64,000 nucleotides of DNA from Bin87 sp964347975. GTDB taxonomy: Bacteria; Chloroflexota; Dehalococcoidia; Lucifugimonadales; UBA3495. Shown piece by piece: positions 17,463 through 25,085 of this stretch. Location of the stretch: NCBI GenBank assembly GCA_964347975.1, contig CAYGAY010000009.1:1-64000 (forward strand), in the 5' to 3' direction. A model generated the notes under the pieces. The model searched no databases and was not told the origin of the DNA. It saw only the letters and a program-made list of their open reading frames with translations. Position 1 is the first letter of the stretch, and each line of letters begins with the position of its first letter. The position numbers and the translations under genes are program-made.

Positions 17463-17982
17463 AGGAAATTTCGCTACTCAGGGGATTTCGCTACTTATCG
17501 AGGCAGAGTGGCCGAGACTACCCCTGGGCCAATAGGGGGCGGAGCTTGTCCAGGAGGGCTGCGACATCGTCCAGGCTTTCCGCGACCTCGAAAGCCGGCA
17601 TCGTGTTCTCGTAGAAGTTCTCGTGGAGATCGCTGGCAGCGCGGAACAGACGGCGGATGTCGCCGTCGCCGGTTTCCGACCTGAGCCGGCTGACTGTAAC
17701 GAGGTGGTGTCGATGGCGGCTGTGTTCCCAGCCGCGCTGTTCGGCGGCAGCCTTGAGGATTTGGACAGTGGCGCCCCAGCCCTTCTCAGATGCCTGTGGC
17801 AGATCGCCGTCGGCCAGTTCCCGTCTGGCCTGTGCCAGGAAATGCTCGCCGGCTTCTTGATACTGTTGGGTCGCCATTTTTCGCCTCTCCTATGGCTCTT
17901 ACAGGTTAGCGTCTCAGACCGGTTCGGGCAATGCCGCCGGCGGGGCCTTGGTGATGTTCGAATCTGAGTAGCGAAATCTCCT
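17463..17982. repeat. 520-bp unit bounded by 19-bp inverted repeats and holding one PaREP1 gene
   Basis: The left end AGGAAATTTCGCTACTCAG (17463-17481) and the reverse complement of the right end (17964-17982) match at 18 of 19 positions. The only gene inside is the PaREP1-like gene at 17518-17877. A further partial copy, ATTTCGCTACT, lies just inside the left end (17485-17495). No target-site duplication is obvious. This could be a mobilisable gene cassette or a non-autonomous element that carries cargo. Confidence 0.65.
17518..17877 (-). CDS. PaREP1/HEPN-like protein
   Basis: 119 residues from ATG 17877, with an AGGAGAGG site upstream. This is the cleanest PaREP1-type copy in the window: EHFLAQARRELADGDLPQAS, EKGWGATVQILKAAAEQRGW, and RAASDLHENFYENTM. 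The last segment contains R-x5-H, within the R-x4-6-H spacing of HEPN RNase motifs, followed by FYEN. The C-terminal helix AESLDDVAALLDKLRPLL completes the four-helix pattern. It is enclosed by the 19-bp inverted repeats and has no operon partner. Nuclease activity is a hypothesis only. Confidence 0.75.
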   Translation of the reverse strand: MATQQYQEAGEHFLAQARRELADGDLPQASEKGWGATVQILKAAAEQRGWEHSRHRHHLVTVSRLRSETGDGDIRRLFRAASDLHENFYENTMPAFEVAESLDDVAALLDKLRPLLAQG

Positions 17983-18010
17983 CCGATTGCAGCCCGTGCA
18001 AAAACGTCGT

Positions 18011-18118
18011 TGCGAGCACAGCGTGGCAATCTCGTTCCGTTGGGAGGCGTCAGTTTGCCAACTTGCGCGCTGCCCCACCGAGATTCCTGCGTCCGTCTAC
18101 AGCGGGCTCGGAATGACA
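18011..18118. repeat. Diverged copy of dispersed GTTGCGAGC...GGCAATCTCG repeat
   Basis: CGTTGCGAGCACAGCGTGGC followed by AATCTCG resembles the interior of the MITE-like element near 25630, ending with TCGGAATGACA. It lacks the 18-bp terminal repeats, so it is a fragment. Confidence 0.4.
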
Positions 18119-18151
18119 TTTTGCAGGAGCCTGCTCCGATTGGAAGGCGGA

Positions 18152-18180
18152 ATGACACCGCAGGCGCGAAACGCTATAAT
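18152..18180 (+). promoter_or_regulatory. Sigma70-like promoter for acyl-CoA dehydrogenase
   Basis: ATGACA (18152-18157), a 17-base spacer and a perfect TATAAT (18175-18180), 48 bases before the ATG at 18229. The -35 part lies at the edge of the dispersed-repeat fragment. Confidence 0.55.
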
Positions 18181-18228
18181 TACGGGCCGTAGAAGCACGG
18201 CACACCCACCAATTGAGGCAGCGTCGCT

Positions 18229-19431
18229 ATGGAATTCGCATTCACCCCTGAACAGGAAGCTCTGCGTTCCGAAGTCCAGCAGTTCATTGCGGAAAACGTA
18301 ACGCCTGAAATCGTGGCGGAGCTGGAAAGCACCGGCGTCCGCCGGCGGGGACCCAAAACCCGCGAGATGTACAAGCAGATCGCCGAGCGGGGCTGGATTG
18401 GCATCTCCTGGCCCAGGGAATACGGCGGGCAGGCCGGCAGCCGTATTGACCAGTATATCGTCGAGGAAGAATTCGCCCGGGTGGGCATCACAGTGGGCGG
18501 GGCCGGCTCCGGCGCGCCGGCAATTCTGGCCGCCGGCACCGAGGAACAGAAGCAAGAGTTTCTGCCCGGCATCATCCGGGGGGAGATTTCCTTCGCGCTG
18601 GGCTTCACCGAGCCCCAGGCCGGAGCCGACCTGGCCGGCTTGCAGTGCCGCGCCGTCCGCGACGGCGACGAGTACGTCATCAACGGGCAGAAGATGTACA
18701 CCACCGCGGCCCACTACGCGACGCACATCTATCTGATGGCCCGCACCGACCCCGACGCTCCCCGGCACCGCGGCATCAGCATCTTCCTGATCCCCATGGA
18801 CACCCCCGGCATAACGGTGCGTCCGCTGTGGACCATCCAGAACGACCCGCCGGCTCCGCTGGGCACCACCTATGGCGACAACCGCACCAACGAAACCTTC
18901 TTCGAGAACGTGCGCGTGCCGGCGAGTTGTATGCTGGGCGAGGAGAACCAGGGCTGGTACGTGGGAGCCATGGGTCTCAACTTAGACCGGGTGGGAGCCT
19001 CCCGCTATTTGATCTCCATCCAACGGGACGAGGACATCGTGAACTGGGTCAAGGAGAACGACATCGAAGGCTACGCCATGCGGGAAGACCCCACGGTCCG
19101 CGACCGGCTGGCCGATATGTGGATCGAAGGGCAGGTGTGCCGGCTGATGACCCTGCGCAGCATGTCCATCGTGGAGAACGACGGCGTATTCACCTACGAG
19201 GGTTCCGCCGAGAAGGTCTTCGCTCCCGAACACGGTGTTCGCACCACCGAAACCATTGCACAGATGCTCGGCCCGTATGGGCAACTGCTGAACGGCTCGG
19301 AAGACGCGATCGAGAGCGGCGTGTTCGCCCACAACCTGATGGGCGCATTCCAGAGCGGGATCAACCACGGCAGCGTGCAGGTGATGCGCGACCAGGTGGC
19401 GCGTCGCGGACTGGGAATGCCGCGGGTGTAG
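18229..19431 (+). CDS. Acyl-CoA dehydrogenase family protein
   Basis: 400 residues, normal for the family. The N-terminal helical domain (EFAFTPEQEALRSEVQQFI) is followed by the FAD-contact strand ALGFTEPQAGADLAGLQCRA, the beta-domain VINGQKMYTTAAHYATHIYL, and a C-terminal helical domain. It catalyses FAD-dependent alpha-beta desaturation of an acyl-CoA; chain or substrate type is not readable. A promoter lies just upstream, and two HEPN-like genes and a second dehydrogenase follow on the same strand. The paired dehydrogenases are of the type often forming heterodimers in sterol or branched-acyl degradation, but that is inference. Confidence 0.93.
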   Translation: MEFAFTPEQEALRSEVQQFIAENVTPEIVAELESTGVRRRGPKTREMYKQIAERGWIGISWPREYGGQAGSRIDQYIVEEEFARVGITVGGAGSGAPAILAAGTEEQKQEFLPGIIRGEISFALGFTEPQAGADLAGLQCRAVRDGDEYVINGQKMYTTAAHYATHIYLMARTDPDAPRHRGISIFLIPMDTPGITVRPLWTIQNDPPAPLGTTYGDNRTNETFFENVRVPASCMLGEENQGWYVGAMGLNLDRVGASRYLISIQRDEDIVNWVKENDIEGYAMREDPTVRDRLADMWIEGQVCRLMTLRSMSIVENDGVFTYEGSAEKVFAPEHGVRTTETIAQMLGPYGQLLNGSEDAIESGVFAHNLMGAFQSGINHGSVQVMRDQVARRGLGMPRV

Positions 19432-19444
19432 CGGGGCCGGCACG

Positions 19445-20167
19445 ATGACGGAACGGCAATCCGCCCCGGTCGCGGCCGGGGACGAGTTCTTGCGCCGGGG
19501 CCGGGAGCTGCTGGCCAAAGGTGAATTGGCGCTGGCCTCAGAAAAGGGCTGGCAGGCGGCGGTGTCTGCGGTCAACGCCTACGTCGGAGCAAATGGGCTG
19601 GGTGGCGATTTCGAGAAAGTAGCATTGGAATTGGCGAAAGACCACCGCAAGCATTGGAATACTGCGGAATGGCTGGTCAGCGCAATGGCTCTGCGCGACA
19701 ACACGCTTTACGACTGGCTGGACCGGGACAACATCGGCCGGCGGCTTGACGACGTGCAGCGGCTGGTTATCCTGGTCAAGGACATGGCTGACCCGCCGCA
19801 AAACGCCGTCGATATACTAGGCCGGGCGTGGGAGTGTATGGACAACGGCTACCTGGCGCCGGCAGCCGACAAAGGATGGGAAGCGGCGCAGGCGGCGGTG
19901 AAAACTTACGCCCACGCCATTGGCTATGATTATCACGGTGAAAACGATTTTGAAAAGGTTATCGATATAGTTGAAAAAGAGGATGGCGGCAACCGGGAAG
20001 TTTCTAGGTGGGCATATGCGGCCGCAAATTTGTCTCAAACCGCCGCTTATTGCGTGGTGCGCCCTCCCCGCTACGCTGAAATCATCGCCAATGACCTCTG
20101 CGAAGTCAGGCAGTTGGTGGTCCTGATTGAAGGTCGTCTCATCGGGAAGAATCAGTCGGGGGTCTGA
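19445..20167 (+). CDS. Double-domain PaREP1/HEPN-like protein
   Basis: 240 residues made of two similar halves. The first has DEFLRRGRELLAKGELALAS, EKGWQAAVSAVNAYVGANG and a LDDVQRLVILVKDMADP end. The second has ILGRAWECMDNGYLAPAADK, GWEAAQAAVKTYAHAIGYDY and VRQLVVLIEGRLIG. This is a tandem fusion of the unit seen singly elsewhere. Neither half shows the LHxNFYE motif or an R-x4-6-H pair at the expected place (the corresponding text is ANLSQTAAYC), so it is probably a non-catalytic version. It starts 13 bases after the acyl-CoA dehydrogenase stop and ends 1 base before the next paralogue. Confidence 0.7.
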   Translation: MTERQSAPVAAGDEFLRRGRELLAKGELALASEKGWQAAVSAVNAYVGANGLGGDFEKVALELAKDHRKHWNTAEWLVSAMALRDNTLYDWLDRDNIGRRLDDVQRLVILVKDMADPPQNAVDILGRAWECMDNGYLAPAADKGWEAAQAAVKTYAHAIGYDYHGENDFEKVIDIVEKEDGGNREVSRWAYAAANLSQTAAYCVVRPPRYAEIIANDLCEVRQLVVLIEGRLIGKNQSGV

Positions 20168-20168
20168 T

Positions 20169-20549
20169 ATGTCGGAATTCGGAGCGGACCACGCCCGAAT
20201 CAGCGCCGAGTTCCTGCGTCGCAGCCGAGCATATCTGGCTAATGGAGCGTTGCTGCAAGCGTCAGAAAAAGGCTGGGGCGCCGCCGCCCACGCCGCCATG
20301 CACATCGCCAACCTCCGGGACTGGAATTATAAGGAACATTGGGAGTTTGACGGCGAGGTTGCTCCGCAATTAGTCCGAGAAACCGGTCTTAATGAAGTGC
20401 ATCGTTGGGCCAGGAGCGCCAACGAGTTGCATCGCAATTTTTATCGCGACCGTCTGGATGCTCGTCACATTGCCGAATACCTCGACGACGTGTCAAACTT
20501 CGTCAGTCTCATCAGACGGCTAATTGGTCTGCCGCCCATTGACGATTAA
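20169..20549 (+). CDS. PaREP1/HEPN-like protein
   Basis: 126 residues. The ATG at 20169 follows the previous stop by one base, giving an operon of a double-domain and a single-domain member. The unit is SAEFLRRSRAYLANGALLQA, SEKGWGAAAHAAMHIANLRD and RSANELHRNFYRDRL, with the R-x5-H spacing and FY retained. AEYLDDVSNFVSLIRRL is the C-terminal helix. An inactive double-domain protein beside an apparently motif-complete single-domain protein could be an antitoxin/toxin or a regulatory pair; this is inference. Confidence 0.73.
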   Translation: MSEFGADHARISAEFLRRSRAYLANGALLQASEKGWGAAAHAAMHIANLRDWNYKEHWEFDGEVAPQLVRETGLNEVHRWARSANELHRNFYRDRLDARHIAEYLDDVSNFVSLIRRLIGLPPIDD

Positions 20550-20608
20550 CGCTTATCTCCCATTATGGTCATTTACTCTTCACCCCAATCAAACCGTTAC
20601 GAGGCACG

Positions 20609-21784
20609 ATGAACGTACTACCCTCCGAAGAAGAACTCATGGTCAAAAACGCGGCCCGGGAGTTTCTGGAGGCGGAATGTCCGCCCAGCTTGGCCCGCGC
20701 TATTGAACAGGACGAGCGGGGCTACTCCGTGGAATTGTGGGAACAGATGGCATCCCTCGGCTGGTTCGGCATTTCTCTCCCGGAGTCCTACGGAGGCGGC
20801 GGTCTGCCGGTGTCCTACCTGGCGCTCATCCTGGAAGAGTGCGGGCGGGCTATCGCGCCGGTGCCCTTCCATAGCACGGCTACCGCCGCTCTGGCCGTAG
20901 CCCGGTATGGGTCCGATGAACAGAAGCAGGCGATCTTGCCCCGGGTCGCTCGCGGCGATTTGATAATGACCTGGGCGGCGCAGGAGCGGGACCCGCGAAT
21001 GCGCTCCGACGCCATCCAATGTCGGGGCGAGGTTGAGGGCGACAGTCTGGTCATCAGCGGCGTCAAGCACTTCGTGGACAACTTCTCCGCTGCGGAGTTG
21101 ATGGTAATGGCGGTCCGCACCGCCGCGCCCGCTGACGACAGCGCGGGCATCACGCTGGTCATCGTGCCGACCAATTCTGCTGGCATCGCGGAGACCCGTC
21201 TAACCACGCTGGCCAAGGACTCCCAGAGCAAACTGGCCCTGGACGGCGTCCGCGTCCCTTTGAGCGATGTCATCGGAGAAGTCAACGGCGGCTGGCCGGC
21301 CACGTCGGATATGCTGGACACGGGCACAGCTTTGCTGTGCGCCCAGATCATCGGCGCGGCGCGCAAAGACGCCGAGATGGCCATCGAATACGCCAAGAAC
21401 CGCGTCGCCTTTGGCCGACCCATCGCCGGATTCCAGTCTATCCAGCATCTCTGCGCCGATATGATCGTGTGGGTGGACGGCGCTCAACTGCTGACCTACG
21501 AAGCCCTTTGGAAGCTGGACTCCGGATTGCCCTACAGCGTGGAGGTATCCCAGGCCAAAGCCTTCACCAACGACAAGTGCCAGGCAACGGTGCGCTCGTC
21601 CCAGCAAATTCACGGCGGTATCGGCTTCATGATGGAGTTCGACCTGCATCTCTGGTATCGTCGGGTGACCGCATGGACGATGCGGCTGGGCACCAGCTTC
21701 GAGCACCGGGCCCGCGTCGCCCGGGCCCTGCTGGACCAGCCGGGGCAGGTGAGACTGGGTATGAACCTGGAAGCCGTTGCCTGA
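20609..21784 (+). CDS. Acyl-CoA dehydrogenase family protein
   Basis: 391 residues with ACGAGG just before the ATG. Typical blocks: SEEELMVKNAAREFLEAECP, WFGISLPESYGGGGLPVSYL, the desaturase core WAAQERDPRMRSDAIQCRGE (where the usual LTEP loop is replaced), KHFVDNFSAAELMVMAVRT, KNRVAFGRPIAGFQSIQHLC and SQQIHGGIGFMMEFDLHLWY. The last contains the conserved helix of acyl-CoA dehydrogenases. The altered FAD/substrate loop may mean it is the non-catalytic partner of the dehydrogenase at 18229; this is inference. Same strand, separated by the two HEPN-like genes. Confidence 0.9.
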   Translation: MNVLPSEEELMVKNAAREFLEAECPPSLARAIEQDERGYSVELWEQMASLGWFGISLPESYGGGGLPVSYLALILEECGRAIAPVPFHSTATAALAVARYGSDEQKQAILPRVARGDLIMTWAAQERDPRMRSDAIQCRGEVEGDSLVISGVKHFVDNFSAAELMVMAVRTAAPADDSAGITLVIVPTNSAGIAETRLTTLAKDSQSKLALDGVRVPLSDVIGEVNGGWPATSDMLDTGTALLCAQIIGAARKDAEMAIEYAKNRVAFGRPIAGFQSIQHLCADMIVWVDGAQLLTYEALWKLDSGLPYSVEVSQAKAFTNDKCQATVRSSQQIHGGIGFMMEFDLHLWYRRVTAWTMRLGTSFEHRARVARALLDQPGQVRLGMNLEAVA

Positions 21785-21823
21785 CCGGTCAACAGCGACG
21801 ATACGCATGAAACAGTTTTCCGG

Positions 21824-21843
21824 ATTCCGGCTTTCGCCGGAAT
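21824..21843. repeat. REP-like hairpin ATTCCGGC-TTTC-GCCGGAAT
   Basis: A perfect 8-bp stem with a 4-base loop, 40 bases after an acyl-CoA dehydrogenase stop. The identical 20-mer recurs at 62731-62750, and related hairpins occur near 22121, 39568 and 62101. Possible terminator or dispersed palindromic repeat. Confidence 0.6.
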
Positions 21844-21901
21844 GACGTGAAAAACCGAGCCGGAATGAAGTGAAGAGCTTGACCGAAGGAGGAGACCGAC
21901 A

Positions 21902-22111
21902 ATGCCCGCCGATCCCGTCTGCCCCGTCTGCAAGACTGAAATCAACGAGGACAGCGCCCGCGCCACCACGGGCCAGACCATGCACGGAGCCAACGAGGTT
22001 GACCCCAACGCCGGCACTCGCAGCTTCTACAACGGCGAGTGGTTCTATTTTTGCACCCTGCAATGCCGCACCAGGTTCCTGGCCGCGCCCAATACCTACA
22101 TTGAGAGCTGA
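21902..22111 (+). CDS. Small YHS/TRASH-type metal-binding protein
   Basis: 69 residues. MPADPVCPVCKTEINEDSA gives a CxxC pair and YNGEWFYFCTLQCRTRFLAA gives CxxxC, matching the YHS (TRASH-like) zinc-ribbon fold that binds or delivers soft metals. GGAGG lies 10 bases before the ATG. It sits between an acyl-CoA dehydrogenase and a flavin monooxygenase on the same strand. YHS domains appear in metal ATPases and alkene/propane monooxygenase accessory proteins; no specific role can be claimed here. Confidence 0.78.
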   Translation: MPADPVCPVCKTEINEDSARATTGQTMHGANEVDPNAGTRSFYNGEWFYFCTLQCRTRFLAAPNTYIES

Positions 22112-22190
22112 CCGGTCACCGTCATTCCGGCGAAAGTGGGAATGACGGGGCAGGGCGGGAATGTCGAGTTTGCGATTGAGGAGGTAAATT

Positions 22191-23273
22191 ATGCACGTCG
22201 GTCTGGTAATGGAATGCGATTACCGCGAAGGCCGCACCCAGGACGAGGCTTTCGACGAGGCCTTTGCCGTAGCCCAACTGGCTGACGAATCGGGCATTGA
22301 CGGGGTGTGGCTGGCGGAGCGTCACTTCGCTGCGCCGCGCACGCCCACCGATCCGGGCGGCGCCGGCATCCCGTCGGTATCATCGGTACCCTTGATGATG
22401 GCCGGCATCGTCGCGGCCCGCACCGAGCGGGTGCGCGTCGGGACCGGCGTAAGCGTGCTGCCCCTGGCGCACCCGATACGCCTGGCGGAGGAAGCCGCCA
22501 CCGTGGACAATATTTCCAAGGGGCGACTGGACTTCGGCATCGGGCGCAGCAGTTTCCCCCGCTCCTACCAAGGCTACGGCGTGCCCTTCGAGGAAAGCCG
22601 GGTGCGGTTCGCCGAGGCGCTGGAGATTATCCTCAAGGCTTGGAACAACTACCGCTTTTCTCACCACGGGCGCTATTACGATATGGACGACGTGGTGGTG
22701 ACGCCACGGCCCTACCAGCAACCTCATCCTCCCATGCGCATCGCCGCCAACTCGGTGGACACCTTCCGCATCATCGGGGAATTGGGCTTCCCGCTGGTGA
22801 CCGGCGTGCGCGGACAGGGTCTGAGGCAGGTTGCCGACAACCTTGCGCTGTATCGGGCCACCGCCGCTGAAAACGGTCACGACGTGGACGACGCCTACGT
22901 GCGAATGCCCATCTACGTGGGCGAGACCGTGGAGCAGGTTCGGGCCGACACCGAGGAAAGCACAATGCGGGCGTTCCGCCGCACCGCGGACACCTACATC
23001 CGCACGGTGGAAGCGGAGGGGGCCAACGCCACCGAGGAGCGCCGGCAACGGGCCGAGCAGCTGCTCAATACGACCTACGATGACCTGCTGGTTGACCGGG
23101 TGGCCTACGGCACGCCGGAGCAGGTGGCCGAGCGCCTCATATCCATCCGCGACGAACTGGGCGTGACCGGCTTCATCATGGAACCCAACGTGGGCGGAAC
23201 GGTGCCGGCCGAGCGGGTGCAGAACTCCATCCGGCTGTACGCCGAGGAGGTGGGGCCGGCGCTGCGGGGATAG
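22191..23273 (+). CDS. LLM-class flavin-dependent oxidoreductase
   Basis: 360 residues with a GAGGAGG ribosome site 6 bases upstream. It carries the luciferase-like barrel landmarks MHVGLVMECDYREGRT, ADESGIDGVWLAERHF and HPIRLAEEAATVDNISKGRL, followed by DFGIGRSSFPRSYQGYG. As with the other members, FMNH2-dependent oxygenation of an unknown organic substrate is expected. A clear hairpin terminator follows at 23298. The YHS gene just upstream is co-directional. Confidence 0.92.
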   Translation: MHVGLVMECDYREGRTQDEAFDEAFAVAQLADESGIDGVWLAERHFAAPRTPTDPGGAGIPSVSSVPLMMAGIVAARTERVRVGTGVSVLPLAHPIRLAEEAATVDNISKGRLDFGIGRSSFPRSYQGYGVPFEESRVRFAEALEIILKAWNNYRFSHHGRYYDMDDVVVTPRPYQQPHPPMRIAANSVDTFRIIGELGFPLVTGVRGQGLRQVADNLALYRATAAENGHDVDDAYVRMPIYVGETVEQVRADTEESTMRAFRRTADTYIRTVEAEGANATEERRQRAEQLLNTTYDDLLVDRVAYGTPEQVAERLISIRDELGVTGFIMEPNVGGTVPAERVQNSIRLYAEEVGPALRG

Positions 23274-23297
23274 AAGCGCGGTGGCCTGGCACGACAG

Positions 23298-23327
23298 AAA
23301 GGCTCCGTCTTTACCGGCGGAGCCTTT
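23298..23327 (+). terminator. Hairpin terminator after flavin monooxygenase
   Basis: A 10-bp stem (AAAGGCTCCG / CGGAGCCTTT) with a 10-base loop, 25 bases after the stop, ending in TTT. Confidence 0.7.
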
Positions 23328-23351
23328 CCATTGGAGAGCGCGGTTACGCTG

Positions 23352-23729
23352 CTATTCCGGTCGTTCTGATATGACGCGGCGCACTTCCAGATGCAATGCA
23401 GGCACGGACTCCGTTACCGTCTCCCAAACCGCATCTGATTCAACTCGCCACGGAATATGGGCGAGCATTACCCGAATTGCGATTAGCCTGTTCCAGTCAA
23501 CGCCCGGAATTGACCGCAAGAGCGCCGGGGCAGACTGCCGGGATTGCCTGACCATATCGGCCAGCAGGCAGACTGCATGATAAACGGCAAATCGTGTCCT
23601 CAAGTCGCCGCCCTGGTAGTCGTCAGCATAGTTGCGCCGGAGCCATGCGATGACTTCACACCAATGGTTCAGCTGTAAAAGCCGATCGGCGTTGTCCGGT
23701 CCACGTTCATCCGGCGGTGTAGATAACAT
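23352..23729 (-). CDS. DUF86-type HEPN protein (putative toxin of MNT/HEPN pair)
   Basis: 125 residues from ATG 23729, which lies inside the end of the upstream MNT gene (23-base overlap). The sequence has ADRLLQLNHWCEVIAWLRRN, TRFAVYHAVCLLADMVRQS, and IRVMLAHIPWRVE. RVMLAH fits the R-x4-H catalytic motif of HEPN RNases, equivalent to RNRLVH in classical DUF86 toxins. The HEPN member normally cleaves RNA and is silenced by AMPylation or binding by the MNT partner. The overlap and order (MNT first, HEPN second) match known modules. Confidence 0.72.
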   Translation of the reverse strand: MLSTPPDERGPDNADRLLQLNHWCEVIAWLRRNYADDYQGGDLRTRFAVYHAVCLLADMVRQSRQSAPALLRSIPGVDWNRLIAIRVMLAHIPWRVESDAVWETVTESVPALHLEVRRVISERPE

Positions 23730-24090
23730 CCCGACCCTCCAGCTCGCGTTTAGCCCATTCGACGCCCCTTGCGACGTGCCTTTCAAGAAGCTCTTTGTCC
23801 TCAATCCACACGCGGCTGCCCAGCAGATTGTACAGATCCTCAACCACGGCCATGTGATTCTTTTTGAAGTACCAGGAACGTTCACTGGGGCCAAAGTCAA
23901 CGATCAGGTAGAGGTCAACGAACTCGAAGGGGTCGTCAGCCAGCAGATATGGGAAGGGGTTGGGTCCAGGGCGGACCCAGCTCGGGTCAACCGCCATTTC
24001 CAGGACGTCCCAGCGCCGGCAGATTTCGGCGATGGCTTCCAGGGGCAGGTCGTCGCGGGTGAGCAGGGGTTTGGACTTGGGATCCGTCAT
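23707..24090 (-). CDS. MNT-type nucleotidyltransferase-like protein (putative antitoxin, degenerate motif)
   Basis: 127 residues. FEFVDLYLIVDFGPSE corresponds to the SDxDLxVxF strand of minimal nucleotidyltransferases. KKNHMAVVEDLYNLLGSRVW and IEDKELLERHVARGVEWAKR match the following helices of MNT antitoxins. The usual GSxARG loop before it is not recognisable (the text is DPSWVRPGPNP), and the first Asp pair is changed, so catalytic AMPylation is doubtful. It starts 18 bases after the epoxide hydrolase stop on the same strand and overlaps the HEPN gene. Confidence 0.66.
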   Translation of the reverse strand: MTDPKSKPLLTRDDLPLEAIAEICRRWDVLEMAVDPSWVRPGPNPFPYLLADDPFEFVDLYLIVDFGPSERSWYFKKNHMAVVEDLYNLLGSRVWIEDKELLERHVARGVEWAKRELEGRDVIYTAG

Positions 24091-24108
24091 GGTACTGCTC
24101 CGTTGGGA

Positions 24109-24987
24109 TCAGCTCCCGATCTCACCCAGGAAGGCCAGCAGGGCCGCGTTCACCTCGTCGGGTTTCTCCTCGTGGAGGAAGTGTCCGCCGCCGGCGATGA
24201 ACTGGGACCGGAGGTTGGCGGCCGTGCGCTTCCAGGACGCCTCGGGGTCCAACCCGCCGGCTTCGGCGGTGCGCTTGCGCCGCTCGCCCCACAGATAGAG
24301 CATGGGGATGTTGAGCTGCCGTTCTGCGTCGGCGCGCCAGTCGATGGGATCCTCGTAGGCGGCGGCGCGGTAGTAGGAAAAGCCGCCGCGCAGCGCTCCC
24401 GGCTGGGAGTAGGCTCGCGCGTACACCGCCACCTCCTCATCAGACATCATGGCCTGGTTCACCGACCAGTTGCGGTAGAAATGGCGCAAGTAGGCTTCCT
24501 CGTTGCCGCGCACCAGATGTTCGGCCAGGTCGGGTATCTGGTGGAAAAAGGAGTGCCAGCGCTCCCGGACGCCCTCGGGCGTCTGCGGCCCCAGCTGCTC
24601 CAGCGGATGCCCGCCGTCCAGCACCGCCAGGCGATCCACCTCCGCTTCGTGATCCAGACAGTAGCGGAACGACACTCTCACCCCGATGTCATGGCCCACG
24701 ATGGCGACACGGTCGTGCCCAAGATGACGCGCCAGTTCATAGATGTCGGCGGCCGCGGTGCGGGTGCGGTAGTCCTGCAAGGGTTTCTCCGAGGCGCCGA
24801 ACCCGCGCATATCGGGCACGATTACCTGGTATTGCTGCGACAGCACGGGTATTTGTTTGCGCCACGAGAACCACATCTCCGGCCACCCGTGCAGCAGGAC
24901 CACCGGAAAACCGTCGCCCTCGATGACGAAATGTATGTTGACCCCGTTGACCCGCGCCGTGCGGTGATTGAAATCCCAATCGGCCAT
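24109..24987 (-). CDS. Alpha/beta hydrolase, epoxide hydrolase type
   Basis: 292 residues. HGWPE (near residue 36) supplies the HGxP oxyanion motif. DMRGFGASEKP follows. GHDIGVRVSF (near 95) holds the nucleophile Asp typical of epoxide hydrolases and haloalkane dehalogenases, and GGGHFLHEEKP near the C-terminus holds the catalytic His. The cap region carries tyrosines that could protonate the epoxide (FSYYRAAAY). Expected reaction: hydrolysis of an epoxide (or, less likely, a haloalkane) in the cytoplasm. It precedes the MNT/HEPN pair closely and could serve epoxides generated by the monooxygenases nearby. Confidence 0.88.
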   Translation of the reverse strand: MADWDFNHRTARVNGVNIHFVIEGDGFPVVLLHGWPEMWFSWRKQIPVLSQQYQVIVPDMRGFGASEKPLQDYRTRTAAADIYELARHLGHDRVAIVGHDIGVRVSFRYCLDHEAEVDRLAVLDGGHPLEQLGPQTPEGVRERWHSFFHQIPDLAEHLVRGNEEAYLRHFYRNWSVNQAMMSDEEVAVYARAYSQPGALRGGFSYYRAAAYEDPIDWRADAERQLNIPMLYLWGERRKRTAEAGGLDPEASWKRTAANLRSQFIAGGGHFLHEEKPDEVNAALLAFLGEIGS

Positions 24988-25085
24988 GGTTATCGCCTCC
25001 TGTACTAATGTTATTGCGAGCGTAGCGTGGCAATGACAAAGATGGGTCGGGTCATGGGAAATGCCACGCTACAGGCCCATCGCTG

